This document shows positions 30,245 through 41,809 of a stretch of 64,000 nt of DNA, piece after piece. Location of the stretch: assembly GCF_963576615.1 (NCBI RefSeq), contig NC_088708.1, forward strand, positions 56,221,196 through 56,285,195, written 5' to 3'. The translations under genes and the position numbers were made by a program. This stretch comes from Watersipora subatra (lineage: Eukaryota; Bryozoa; Gymnolaemata; Cheilostomatida; Watersiporidae). Position 1 is the first letter of the stretch, and every line of letters begins with the position of its first letter. Under the pieces are notes generated by a model. It worked only from the letters and a program-made list of their open reading frames with translations, was not told the DNA's origin and made no database searches.

Positions 30245-33200
30245 TCACTGGCTTGTTATTAAACCAATAGATGCTGCCAGCCAACCAACCAACCTTTGAG
30301 GTGTATAGGAAATGCATGCAATTATCCACAGCATAACGATGGCAAGGCCGAGCAACTCCCTTCCCTCGGTATAGAGCAAAGGATTGTGTCCATGAGGAGC
30401 TCTCTGCGTTTCTTCACTCACATACATAATGGTGTAGCAGCACATCGCTAGGCAGTACGACAACTCCAAACCACAAAGAGTTTTCCAGATGATGTAGCCT
30501 GAAACGAAGAAAATTCCGTGAGCATCGACGCAGATGGCTACTTTAAATCTGTAAAAACAATAAAATAAACTGTTTATGCAAATAAATATAACAAAACTGG
30601 GTTGCAGCAGTTGTTTTGTATAATTTTTAGAACGCAACATAATTTAACAGTATTGTTAGGCAACCCAAACCGACTGCAAGAACTAGCATTTTTAAAATAT
30701 GCTCCAGCAATAGCCATGGATCTATATAGTTAATTTACAACTAGGGTCTGGTAGCATAAATCTATATTTATAAAAGCAGACAAAGCGCTGGTTGAAAAGT
30801 AGTTCTATCATGAATAGCTAGCTGTCCTTGGGCAATTTCTCAAACAATCAGTTTGGGCGGTGAAAGAGCTTATTGAATATGCATGCCTAAAGGTAGGAAA
30901 ATGTATGAGGAGACTACTCCCATTTCTTAGTGACGACACAGACTAAAACTGTTAGTTATGCATGCATTACCACTGCTAGTAGACAGCTAAATAAGCTTGC
31001 CTAGAAAATGGTACAAGTAGAGTCACTACAGTGAGTTACATAACTGTGCATTTATCGGTTGATGTGAACATGAAAAACAGATCATACAGTGGTGTATGAT
31101 CTGTTTAAATTGAACAGAAATAAATTGAGACCCATATGTTGGAAAATTAAAATTCTCCTTCACACCATTGTTACTCATTGTGAATTTAGTCAATAGTCAT
31201 AAATTATATATTAAATTAATCCTCATTTTGTCCTGATTTCAAATATGTAAACCAAACAGCTGTAGACTTGCGTATATCAATGATTGTGTAGGCTAAACTC
31301 TTTTGAAAGATTTCATTTTTTAATGTTTGAAGATAACCATCTGTACAGATATGATCACACCACATACATTCTTATTTGCTTATTCTAAGTCATATACATG
31401 TATATGACTCAAAATAGCAGCAGATAAAAACGGATCATATGTTGATTCTGTGTTCAAAGATACTTTACTTAAATAAAACTCTTTTTGTTCAATTGTCACC
31501 AAACCAATGAAAACAGACTAGATCATGATTGGCTCGGTCTAGAAGAGTTTAAACAGTTGATGTGAGTCTAGCAGACATGCCGGGCTGAGATAAAAAAAAT
31601 GACAGTAGCCATTGTGAGTTGAACATATACCAATGACTAGAAGGTCTCTGACCGGTAAAAGGTTGCCTCCATTCGCCAAGCCAAATATTAATAACATCTA
31701 ACTCATAAATCCCAGTCGACTTAGACAAGGACAGCCAGTAGTTGTCCATATTTCATATGGGTAGCATTGCCAAAGAAATGCTTTTAGCCTGACACATGAT
31801 TGGTCTGCCCTATTGAGGAATTCTTATTTGCTCCGTGTGAGTGTCACATGGAGATTTCGCTAAAACATAAGCTAAATATAGACTAATTTATGTTTATTAA
31901 ATACATAGCCTCAAGCTTAGCAATCATCTTTTTTAAATGGCGTATTTCAATATAACACTAATTTTTTATTTTGATAATGCTTTCAACCACATGAGGTTAC
32001 CAATAAATGAGAACTAAATTGAATATTCACTAAGTTTCCATACGGCGGTACTGTAGCGACGCCTGGGTGTGCCGAAGCAATGCGCTAGGCAGACAAGCAG
32101 ATCGTGTTTCCATAGGGGGCTATAGTAGATCGGTTGTTGTGTGATGCCTTATGTCAAGACATATGACGCAACGGGAAAACAAGACCTGTGTCGCACGCCA
32201 TTGTGTGCGACACCATTAATCGCTAAGGCCATTTCTATGCCAAACAGATGGCACATCGCACGGTTGTTTCGCTTTCAAACATAACCCTGAATTAAGATGA
32301 AATGAGAGTGACATAGCGGTTTCTATTATGGCATTGCAGTGCAATATGCGGGTATCGGTACGGTATAGCTATATGGAAACTTAGTATTTATAACCTTTGC
32401 AGGTGGGTGCCCTAAAAAGTGCTAAGAAACCAGTAGAGAACTATGGCAGCTAGAGAGACAGATAAGTAAATGAAAGAAAGAGAGATGTAGTGAGACGATG
32501 TCAGTGCTTGTTTGGAGTGAGTACATAATAGCTAAAATGGTCACTAACTCGAGACTGTTGCCCTGCTCTTTGTTATAACTCCAATGATAGAAAATGTTTT
32601 TCACAAGAAATTTCACCCTGGGCTTCCTACAGTGAGAAAGTGTTATGAAACCTGCGAAAATGGGATAACTCCTCGTGTCATCAGTGACACATGCTGAAGA
32701 GTTAAGAATGTGAAAGTGGAGAAAACGGGTTGAACTATGATTCTTTAGAATCGACCGAAGAGTGTATATGTATTTTCCGGTTCGCATAACGTAAAATCCC
32801 TATAACATGTAAATATTTTCGGAACATAATTTACATGGTAGGGGCTTCTACTGTAGTTGGAGCTGTCAATGATGTTAGAGAACTCAAACATTTGGACAGA
32901 AGTTCAATCGCTGATTTTCTAAATTTTTTTAAGCCTCTGTTGTAGTTTTTAGCCTGATCAGAGTCGTGTTAGCTAAAGGATACATCAGCGATAGTTCAAG
33001 GGGTGGAGAAGTCGATACTGAATTGACCAAGAGCTCTGTAGCAAATTCAATATCATTTTAAGAGTAATGCTCAGGCTCCATTTTTTGAGTAAAAACACCA
33101 GATGTCTTACTTGTCTTTATATATATATAGTACAGAGCTGCCTGGTGAGCCACACATTTTTCTAGCCATAGTGATGTATCTACAATCTCATTTAGAATCT

Positions 33201-36200
33201 TGTACATATGTGTGTACTACTGTACAGTCAAACATCTATGTACAACTTTTCCAGCATACGGTGTGAAATGTGAGTCAATATCGTACTTCACAGCCAATGT
33301 AATCAAGTGTTCAAAAAGCTTTTAGACATCGTGTGTTTGTAGAAAGTGAATAGCATAAAAATATATGTTAAAGGTTGACTTGCAACAAAATTCACATTAC
33401 AGTTATTTGGTATCAAAAGATTCACCATGTCTTACTCTGTGGTGTTGTAGGTGCAAAATATGTGGAAAGGTGATTACAAGCTTTTAAAAGCTAAAAAACG
33501 AACAGAAAGTCGCAGCCACACGAGACCGCCGTAGTTTGGATTCCTTTTCCAAAACGGATCAAATGTGATGTAGTTGTGAGAGATGGTTTCTGTTTACACT
33601 TTCTTGCAACCTTATTCGTCGAAATATTTTCACAAATATACTTCACGCATTCAATAAAACTATGTCTATTGTTCTTACGAGTCTGTTTTATCGTCATCGT
33701 TATGCTGTCACTTTTAGCAGTGATATCTTTTAACTTACCATAAAAATTCGTTTAATTTTTTAGCCTTAGCTTGAAGGAGTACATATTGTCTGATAATCAT
33801 GACGAGCCTGTTGGTCACCTGTGATAATCGAAGTGCTGCATAAATTATTTGCGAAGTATTGGGTCACATGATCAGATTACGACTTGCCAATTAGACCAGG
33901 CCGAAACAAAACTGTGAAGTAGCTAGCATCTATATTTGATACCGGATCTTCAGTAAAACCCAAAGTGTTTGTCATAAACTAGTAATAAAATAAGTTTTAT
34001 ATTGAGCTTTGTATTGGCCTTTCAATTCACGTGAGAACATACGTGACAAGACGATAACCAAATTTCGTGGTTATATCATCGAAATAAAGAGATTCCAATC
34101 TACGGCGGCTTTTCGTTTTTGAGCTTTTAAGAGCTTGTAATACCATTTCCACATATTTGGCACTTACAACACAACAGAGTAAGACACGGTAAACCTTTTG
34201 ATACCAAATAACTGTAATATGAATTTTGTTGCAAGTCAACCTTTAAGTTACATGAATCTTCACTAGTCCAGTTTGGGTATGTTACACTGCCTGTGTCAAT
34301 CACCTATATCCATGTCTATCACCTATATCCATGTCTATCACCTATATCCATGTCTATCACCTATATCTATGTCTATCACCTATATCTATGTCTATCACCT
34401 ATATCTATGTCTATCACCTATATCTATGTCTATCACCTATATCTATGTCTATCACCTATATCTATGTCTATCACCTATATCTACGTCTATCACCTAAATC
34501 TACGTCTATCACCTATATCCATGTCTATCACCTATATCTACGTCTATCACCTATATCCATGTCTATCACCTATATCCATGTCTATCACCTATATCTATGT
34601 CTATCACCTATATCTATGTCTATCACCTATATCTATGTCTATCACCTATATCTATGTCTATTACCTATATCTATGTCTATCACCTATATCTACGTCTATC
34701 ACCTATATCCATGTCTATCACCTATATCCATGTCTATCACCTATATCTATGTCTATCACCCATATCTATGTCTATCACCTATATCTACGTCTATCACCTA
34801 TGTCTACGTCTATCACCTATGTCTACGTCTATCACCTATATCTACGTCTATCACCTTTATCTATGTCTATCACCCCATCTGCCTCGGCACATACCCATCG
34901 CAAGGCCTACACATTCATTAGCGTGTTTTCAGCATAAAATAACAGAAGCTTCTTTATATTGACCACCTTTTTCTGAATTTTTTTCGTTACATCGCGCTAT
35001 AATGTATTTCTCTTATTCTTGTTTTATCTGCAGCATTTATTAAGAACTTGCAGTAAGTGTTTGGCCATGGAATGGATTAAGCGCATCAGATTGCATTCTT
35101 ATTGGAACATTCTATCCGACATACAACCGCTTCAACATACAAAACAAAGTATCGTGAGGGAAGAGCATCACGAGAAGAGCCGGTGCCAGCGTGACGGTCG
35201 ATTGACAGGCTGGGCCTCCCCCTCTCGCCCAGAGGCTGGGCCGGCAATAAAGATAAGAGTGACGCGAGTCACATAGCAACAAAACGTTACGGCGGAAATC
35301 GAAACCGCAAGTGGGCGGAGCCAACAAAGAGCGAAAAAGATAAAAGGAAGTACGATTGGAAAGGCAATCAGAGCAGCTTCCTGCATACGATACACACTAT
35401 ATTCTCATACTGTTTATTATTTATGTATGCATGCTGGACCTTGTTGTATTAATACAAATACATTTATCATGTAAATATGCATTGTATGCTCAGATAACAA
35501 CTCGGTCTTCGTGGTTTACTCGGCTTGTGAGTAACCGCGAAAGTGACACGGTAAAATCCCCCGCAGTGTATTATATAGATTGAATCAGGTTCATCTGTAG
35601 AGGTTTGACTGGTTATATATTACACATACCTAAATGATCTAGTTGATTGGTTTCTACTGCATAATTATTGAAAGCTAGATATAAGTTTCTTTATGATAAT
35701 TACACAATATTTTTAAAAAGATTTCAAGGACTTTTTTGTTGGAGTAAATAAGAGACTCTACTAGCTGTATGTGCCTACAAAAAATGTCATGTTTGTATGT
35801 GCCTACAGCTACATCAAAAAAAGAAAGGAGAGCATACAGAATTCAAACACAGGCCTATTGAATTATCTCAATTCAACATGCTCATCTTCCATAAAAATGT
35901 TAATTTTTACATGACTAAAAATTTGTTGGCACTAATATTCATAGATATATATTATGACAGCTGTAACACAAATAATTCTGCGAAGCTGATCACAATATTT
36001 GAATATAAAAACCATGCATCAAATGCTGCCTATAAAACACTGCTCAGAGCAACAAGCATGTAAGTAGATAGACCTACATGTATGTTCAGGCTTCTCATAA
36101 TATAAACAAGTTTCTTTCATGGGTCCACAAATGAGGCCACCAGCAAAATTAAAGCAAGCTGCTTGAAAAACGCATTAATGAATTTTTGTGAGCAGAAAAA

Positions 36201-37813
36201 TTGCTGAGAGAAATTGTGTTCAAACCCACTGAACTTCCAATGTTTTTCACAAATCGATGCAGCAGCTAGTAATAAAAAATAATTTTCTTGTGACAAAACT
36301 TAACAATACATATTTTAAAAACTTACCATGAAAATGAGGAGACAGAACAATCGTAAAACAGACCAAGCATGCGAGGGCATAGACAGTCTAAAAGAAACAT
36401 ATGAAAAGTCATTATAAGTCAACCATAGGAACAATCATAGTGTAAAACAGGTTTTCAGCTGTCAACTGCATACCATTGACAGTGCACAAGAGCTAATGAT
36501 AAAAATGAGAAAGGGTGGAAACAAATTGAAACAAATTCTCATCATTTGTTCCAAGTTTCTGCAACTATTGCTGTGAATGATGGAGTATATCTAACATAGT
36601 GTTTATGACATGGTGTGATGTTGGGAGAAATTGATAACCTATAATGATGCATTACACAATCAAATGTGACATGTGCTTGTGACATGCTCACATACATAAA
36701 TCGATAGAAAACTTTGTGTTTATTCATAAGCCATCTAAATCCCAATACTTCATCTAAATTTGCCTTAAGGTGTGCAGCCAGCAGTTTTGTCAGCATTTAA
36801 AAAATTGAAAAAATTTAAAAATTTAAAATAAAAATTGAATTGTTAAAGATTAACAGGACTCAAAGTCAACTGATATGGCTTCACAATGAGCTTCACAATG
36901 AGCTTCACAATGAGCTTCACAATGAGCTTCACAATGAGCTTCACAATGAGGTTGGTAATGTTTACAAAAAGACATTATTCCAGGCTCTAGCTACTCCCAT
37001 TCAATCTTGTGTTTATATTCAAGTATCCACCTTGTTCTATGCTAAAACAGATTAACTTTCAAGAAAAGAAAATTAAAGAAAGAAAAGAAAAACATTCAAA
37101 GCTATTTGTTAGTTAAATATCACATATGATGGCAGAAGATAAATAGTACCAGAATATCTTTTAGAGGTGTCAACAATATTTATGGGCCAAACCTAGTGGC
37201 AAAGTTGCAATGGGCACGCTAAGTTAAATTAAAAAATATCACAAGAAAGATTTTTTATAGTTGTTTTTAAAAATCCAGTCCACTCTATACGAGCCTCAAA
37301 ATCACAGCTTTTATGACAATAATTTGCCTTCACAAAGAAAATCAGCAAATATACCAAAATTATAGTCTCAGCACCTGATATGTAGTTGGCTAATAAAGGT
37401 ACACAGTCAAGCTTTCTTCTTATGTATCATACTGTAAGTATTTGTAAGTACTGTAAGTAAGTGCTTACAGGTTGTAGAGAGAATCAGCTTTGTAGATGAG
37501 CATTGAACAATAGGAATCTACAGCACCAAACTACCAAAAAGAAGACAACTACATAAGACACAATGCATCCAATGAAAGTGACTCATTAGCCGATGTCCAC
37601 AATGGGAAGACATGTTAAGAGGAGGTTACTACACAGCCATTAGTAGCCCAAACAAACTGTTGAATAACTCACCATCCAAAGCACTGGATCGGGATCATTG
37701 TGTTGCAGGGCCACACACACTAGAAAGAACACTGCCATTATACCATTGCCAAGCCTCCATGCCTTGAATTTTAATGTGCTGGGTGTGGTCAAGCCAGCGT
37801 CTTCCGTTTTCAT
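30245..37813 (-). CDS. TMEM220: TMEM220, complete, three coding exons
   Basis: Exons 37813-37673 (ATG start, 47 codons, donor GGATG|gtgagt), 36387-36327 (acceptor CTTTTAG, donor CATG|gtaag) and 30498-30245 (acceptor CGTTTCAG, TGA stop) give 151 codons with matching phases 0 and 1. Family features seen: WRLGNGIMAVFFLVCVALQ then NDPDPVLWM; the GYIIWKT turn; and EGRELLGLAIVMLWIIAC near the end. This is the four-helix layout of TMEM220, a small membrane protein of unknown function about 160 residues long in vertebrates. There is no signal peptide; the N-terminal helix starts near residue 20. The second intron is 5.8 kb and holds two foldback elements and a 30-copy minisatellite. The C-terminal dozen residues are not conserved and could be altered by a further junction. 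Confidence 0.85.
31075..31106. other. Short perfect hairpin
   Basis: 13-bp arms AAACAGATCATAC with a 6-base loop, inside TMEM220 intron 2. A 20-bp perfect palindrome GTCATATACATGTATATGAC lies 280 bp further on, near 31388. Both may be chance. Confidence 0.6.
32033..32381. mobile_element. Short TA-flanked foldback element
   Basis: 349 bp. Ends AGTTTCCATAcggc and, inverted, AGTTTCCATAtagc; TA on both sides (32031-32032, 32382-32383). GC-rich interior compared with its surroundings. No coding capacity. Confidence 0.6.
33372..34242. mobile_element. TTAA-flanked foldback element with ~170-bp inverted ends
   Basis: 871 bp. Ends begin AGGTTGACTTGCAACAAAAT and stay alignable, inverted, for roughly 170 bp, to the AAAAACGAA / CGCCGTAG words. 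TTAA flanks at 33368-33371 and 34243-34246. No transposase; a non-autonomous element in TMEM220 intron 2. Confidence 0.85.
34303..34872. repeat. 19-bp minisatellite, about 30 copies
   Basis: Unit ATCACCTATATCTATGTCT, with variants at the ATC(T/C)A(T/C)GTC bases. Because 19 is not a multiple of three, all three plus-strand frames stay open, giving false reading frames of 74-214 codons. Confidence 0.97.
35150..35590. other. CpG- and GC-rich patch, possible solo LTR or promoter
   Basis: Clearly richer in GC and CpG than its surroundings near 35180-35310, followed by AT-rich sequence with TATA-like GATAAAAGG and an end with CCCCCGCAGTG. It could be a solo LTR or an old promoter. I found no matching second copy in the window. 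Confidence 0.25.
36880..36948. repeat. 12-bp repeat, six copies
   Basis: CTTCACAATGAG in tandem, in TMEM220 intron 1. Yields an ELHN repeat in one frame; not a gene. Confidence 0.95.
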
Positions 37814-38009
37814 ATTTAGCTTTTTTGCAAATCTGAATAGTTCCTAATAGCTACAACAAAATGAATTGATAATAGATGCTGGGTTCAGTTAAACTTGCTT
37901 GCACAAACTATATAATCAGACAATGAACCATTCAGTCTATGAGCTGTTATTTAGACCAATTTTGACCGCAATGAATAATAGTTTGTTTAATACTGATTTA
38001 AGACATGCT

Positions 38010-38455
38010 AAAAAGACCGATTGTTGAGAGTTTCAACAAAGATCAATTTTGCCGATTTTATTTTTAAGTTCATCCGAAGGTTTTTACGCTTTCGTTGGGC
38101 CATTGCCAAACGGATCTTTGGTAAAACTTGACCTTTTGCAAACCTTTATAAGAATCGTTAACCAAAATATTTTGCCGATCATGATAATAATGACGCCCCT
38201 GCACTATTAAAAGTTAACGTTTATCTCTATGGCTTGAAATAAAGTGATACTCTACAGCGACAAAAACCGTTCCTGTAGCCATTGAGCAAATAACTGTTCG
38301 AGTTAATGATGTTGAGGTCGAGTTATCTAAAGCAGTTTATCATTGCGTGGGAACGGACCAAACAAATCCGTTCGAGTTAACCAAGAGTTCGTGATAAAAT
38401 TTTACCATACATTTTATTCGAGGGCGAGTTCTCCGAGTTTGACTATACTTAGCCG
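38010..38455. mobile_element. pogo/Tigger-type terminal fragment
   Basis: The right end reads CGAGTTCTCCGAGTTTGACT then ATA. Subterminal CGAGTTAACCAAGAGTTCG and CGAGTTATCTAAAGCAG words are typical of Tigger-like terminal inverted repeats (established for the family). The opposite end was not found, so the element is truncated or rearranged. Confidence 0.5.
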
Positions 38456-38474
38456 CCAAAAATTCCTAAAAAGT

Positions 38475-38501
38475 TGGGGCGGCTCAGCCGGCCAGCCGCC
38501 C
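38475..38501. other. GC-rich hairpin
   Basis: Perfect 9-bp arms GGGGCGGCT / AGCCGCCCC around a 9-base loop in an AT-rich setting. Probably a terminus of an unidentified repeat. Confidence 0.65.
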
Positions 38502-38519
38502 CAGGGAATACGGGCCTGT

Positions 38520-38700
38520 ATATAAAACTCAGAGTTTGTCGTCTGTCGTCGTTAAGTGTCTGTCCAGCTATAGCGATTAAAATATAGGAATGAACAAGGC
38601 GCTTCGTAGTGGATTTGATTACACAAAGATCAAAACCCCAAGTTTGTGAACACGCGCACCTAACCCCAAGGCTACGCCGTTCTTACTATTTCATCGCTCT
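38520..38700 (-). repeat. SINE-A copy (partial)
   Basis: On the minus strand, tRNA-like GTAGCCTTGGGGTTAGGTGC and TTGGGGTTTTGATC, then ATTTTAATCGCTATAGCTGG and a GACAGACGACAAAC-type tail. Confidence 0.55.
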
Positions 38701-38759
38701 TACCATATACTGTATACCCTTTGCACGATTGCACATGTTAGATTATTAACTAATACAGT

Positions 38760-40685
38760 GCACCTACGGGTTATGGTGCCCCTGTTATAAGATTTTTTTG
38801 CCTTTCTTTATGAAACTTTTTCGTTTTCACCATACTAGGGCGAATTTGTTTTCTGCCATACGATATCAACAGAAGTCTCATAAAATTAAAATTTGGCAGT
38901 TGGTATACTGATTACGACGAAATAACAAAAATTTCGATAAGCTATTCACTGAAATCCCTCCCACATTGCCTGAATGAGATATATCTTGCTCGCTATCTCA
39001 GTTCAGCATTATACGTTAAGTAAAGTTATAGTAAAAGCGGCTTTGAAAACAGATACGTAATAAAATTTTAGTTGAAAGGTGAAGTTTAGTAAAATACAAA
39101 TTAAAACTTCCTTCAAGTATGTGTTTAGTAAGTTATATTCATTTGAGTTAGATTTAATGTTTATGTTATAAGTCTGTCTCGAAAGTAAGAACTCTCCACA
39201 GTATGTACTGCACATGGTACATTGTAATATTACATTTTCTCGCAAATCATGACCCTTAAATACACTAAAGTTACTGTAGGTAACTATAGTTATTAAGGTG
39301 AATATATTGTTCTGATACTATTTTTTATGTGCACAGTAGGTATATACAATTTTAATGATTTTCACCAGGGGTGTTTGCATTTGATAATTACTACAGGTCT
39401 CTATACCACTCCATTCTGTATTTTTGCTACAACTCTGAAATGAGTTAAAATCATATAAATGTATACCAAATAATTTTTCATTGTAGTCATAGCAAAACAG
39501 ATTTTATCTAGCCATTACTTGCTGATTACTTTACATTCACATTTAAAGACTTTTATATTTGTTTTATTTTGTTTCTCAATATATTTGACCTGCACAAAAC
39601 ATTTTCTTCTTGATAGGAAGCTTAAAAGTTACAGTTGTTTGACAAAGTTTGAAAACCTATACAGTGGTTTTATTTTTTCTCTTAATTTATTTGAGCTGCA
39701 CAAAACGCTTTTCTCATGATATGAAGTTTGAAGTTAGAATGGTAACTGTTGTTACAAGTTAAATAAAAATAAATTATTTGTGCAAAGGCTTTTTTTACCA
39801 GGGCATTCAGTAGTCGTTACATAAGTTTGAAATTACAGAAAATGAAAAAATTCACAAAAAAATTATCAAAGTGCCTTAAAAGGCCAGAACAATAAGTAAA
39901 ATATTGTATCAGCAATACGTCTAAAAATTGGCCAAAGCGAAAAATTGAATTTCTCCTAGTTTGTCCATTAAATATTACATTGAAATTTATGATTTTGGAG
40001 GTCTTGACTATCAGTCTTGACTAAAATTTGATTCAATTGATAAACCTAAGCAGTACAAACAGATATCAAAAAATAAACGTAGGCCTTACGTTTTAGTTAT
40101 AAAACCATATTAATATTTCAATCAATTTGATAACAAAATAACATTACTTGATTCATTCATTGTTACATGTGCTCAGTGCTCACGTATTTATTTTACCTAT
40201 TAATCATGCTTGTACAACCTCTTTCGTTGCATCGCACTATAATGTTTTCAGAACAAATTGGTTTATAATATTAAACACGAAGAAATAATATTAAACTTTG
40301 TTACCATCGTGAGTGTCAGTATACTATTTATCAACCATATATTTTAGTTTTGTTGTCGCAACTAAAGTTATTGCAATTATAAATAAAAGTAATTTAAACA
40401 GATTAATGCTAATATTAATTGCTTATTTTTCATAAAACTGTTATAGTTGATGGTTAGTTGTTCAGTGTCATCATGTGAAGTCGCGGTACCTGATATCTTT
40501 CCTTACTTTGTAAAACGTGACCCTAAGGTCACATAAATTGTAGCCCAACACATAATTCTCGTATAACGGGTCGAAAACTTGCTTTTTCGCAAACTGACAA
40601 TAAAGTAATCTCGACCATGTCAAGGTTTATTTTGAGCAAAATAGTTGACTCACCGAGCTTCGCACGCTTTGTGAAGTTATATACA
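38760..40685. other. No gene seen
   Basis: Strongly AT-rich. The start CAGTGCACCTACGGGTTATG near 38756 looks like a DNA-transposon end without a partner. A word CGTTGCATCGCACTATAATG near 40225 recurs, slightly changed, near 34989. No exons found. Confidence 0.4.
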
Positions 40686-40689
40686 TGTA

Positions 40690-41494
40690 TACAGTATATA
40701 AGAGCAATCTTTATTTTGGTTGTCAATAGTCATATTTTACAATATATTTTTACAAGGTACCGCAGCAAGTAAACTAACTGAAAATCAGTGTACAAAATGA
40801 AAAAAAAACTAATGAGTGGTCTAACTAACGTAATAATGTTGGAACTGAAAGCATAAAATATGTAAAAAACAAACTTGAGGATTGATATGTTTAAACAAAA
40901 GTGGAGAAATATAAGTTTTGTAAAAATAGTTATGCATATATATGACAACAGAATTCTAGTTATGAAAACAGTGTATAATACAAAAATGGGTAAAAATGGG
41001 TAAGGCTAGATGGTGAATTAGTCAAAGGATAGCAGGTGTAGTTTTAAAAGATAGCATAGAAAGAATTCTTAAAGGAGTGCAGAGGCTATTAAATGAATTT
41101 AGCAGGTTACTATTGAGTTTGTTGTGGTTTATGGCACTAGGCAATTTAAATCTGGTCCTAGTTTTGTGATCACGGTTTATGGTCTGAAAGCTATAGCTGA
41201 GATATTTTGAGCAGTTATTGTGAAGTATTGAATGAGCAGTGCGGCAGTCAATGTATTGTGATAGCTTAGGTAAGGGAAGAACGCAGTAGTGCTTATTATT
41301 AAATTGGTAGGTGGTAAGCAATAGTTTTTATAGGAATATTTATGTCTTTGCATATAAGTCGCAAAGCTTTTTTGCAACATAAATAGTAAGTTGGTATATT
41401 TTACAGGTGTTGTAAGGTAGAATATATGTAGGCCATATATAAGATAGGAATAGATAATATTATAGTAATATAGTCTGGGAGTATCAAAGTTCAT
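40690..41494 (-). pseudogene. LINE relic: reverse transcriptase C-terminus and 3' tail
   Basis: Broken minus-strand frames contain YNIIYSYLIYGLHIF, LQKSFATYMQRH, YHNTLTAALLI, HKTRTRFKLP and NLLNSFNSL. These correspond to the C-terminal part of non-LTR reverse transcriptases (Y.L.YG...W, LQK.A.R, H...TR). The copy ends in AATAAAGATTGCTC and a TATA run. The frame contains stops and shifts. The gypsy element to its right is inserted at 41522-41526, close to its upstream end. Confidence 0.6.
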
Positions 41495-41526
41495 AAGATG
41501 ATGAATGTTATAAAATAAATGTAGGT

Positions 41527-41681
41527 TGTGCTAATATGGGTAGTAAGGGCGATGTATTCAGATTAATGATTAATAAGAGTAAATAGTGTGGTCATTTTCA
41601 TTTCAGAATCTAAACCGGAAAGCAATGTATTATGTAGAAACAATATTACTTGACTCATTAGAATAACCCATTTATACAACA
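41527..41681 (-). repeat. 3' LTR of the gypsy element
   Basis: On the minus strand it begins TGTTGTATAAATGGGTTATT and ends CCCATATTAGCACA. About 155 bp. Confidence 0.85.
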
Positions 41682-41690
41682 CCCCTTTCT
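41682..41690 (-). other. Polypurine tract
   Basis: AGAAAGGGG directly adjoining the 3' LTR; it would prime plus-strand DNA synthesis. Confidence 0.75.
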
Positions 41691-41809
41691 AAGCGGGTAC
41701 CTATCTAAACTGAATGACTCGCGCAATCACTTTTTGGGAAAGCTAAATAAAGTGACTAAAGTAAGCGTATGGCTTGAAAGCTTATAAAGTAAGTATACAT
41801 GTTCATATT

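Noticed and set aside
30498-30640. Extending TMEM220 exon 3 leftwards through the open frame to 30640
   Set aside because: The acceptor at 30499 joins exon 2 in phase and restores the family's G-Y-I-I-W-K turn; the extra frame is intron.
32422-32787. 121-codon minus-strand frame in TMEM220 intron 2
   Set aside because: No motif, no splice-site support and no coding-like composition.
34273-34962. Long overlapping reading frames with SITYIYVYHLYLC repeats in all three frames
   Set aside because: A 19-bp repeat without a stop codon opens every frame; there is no start context, splice site or non-repeat coding sequence.
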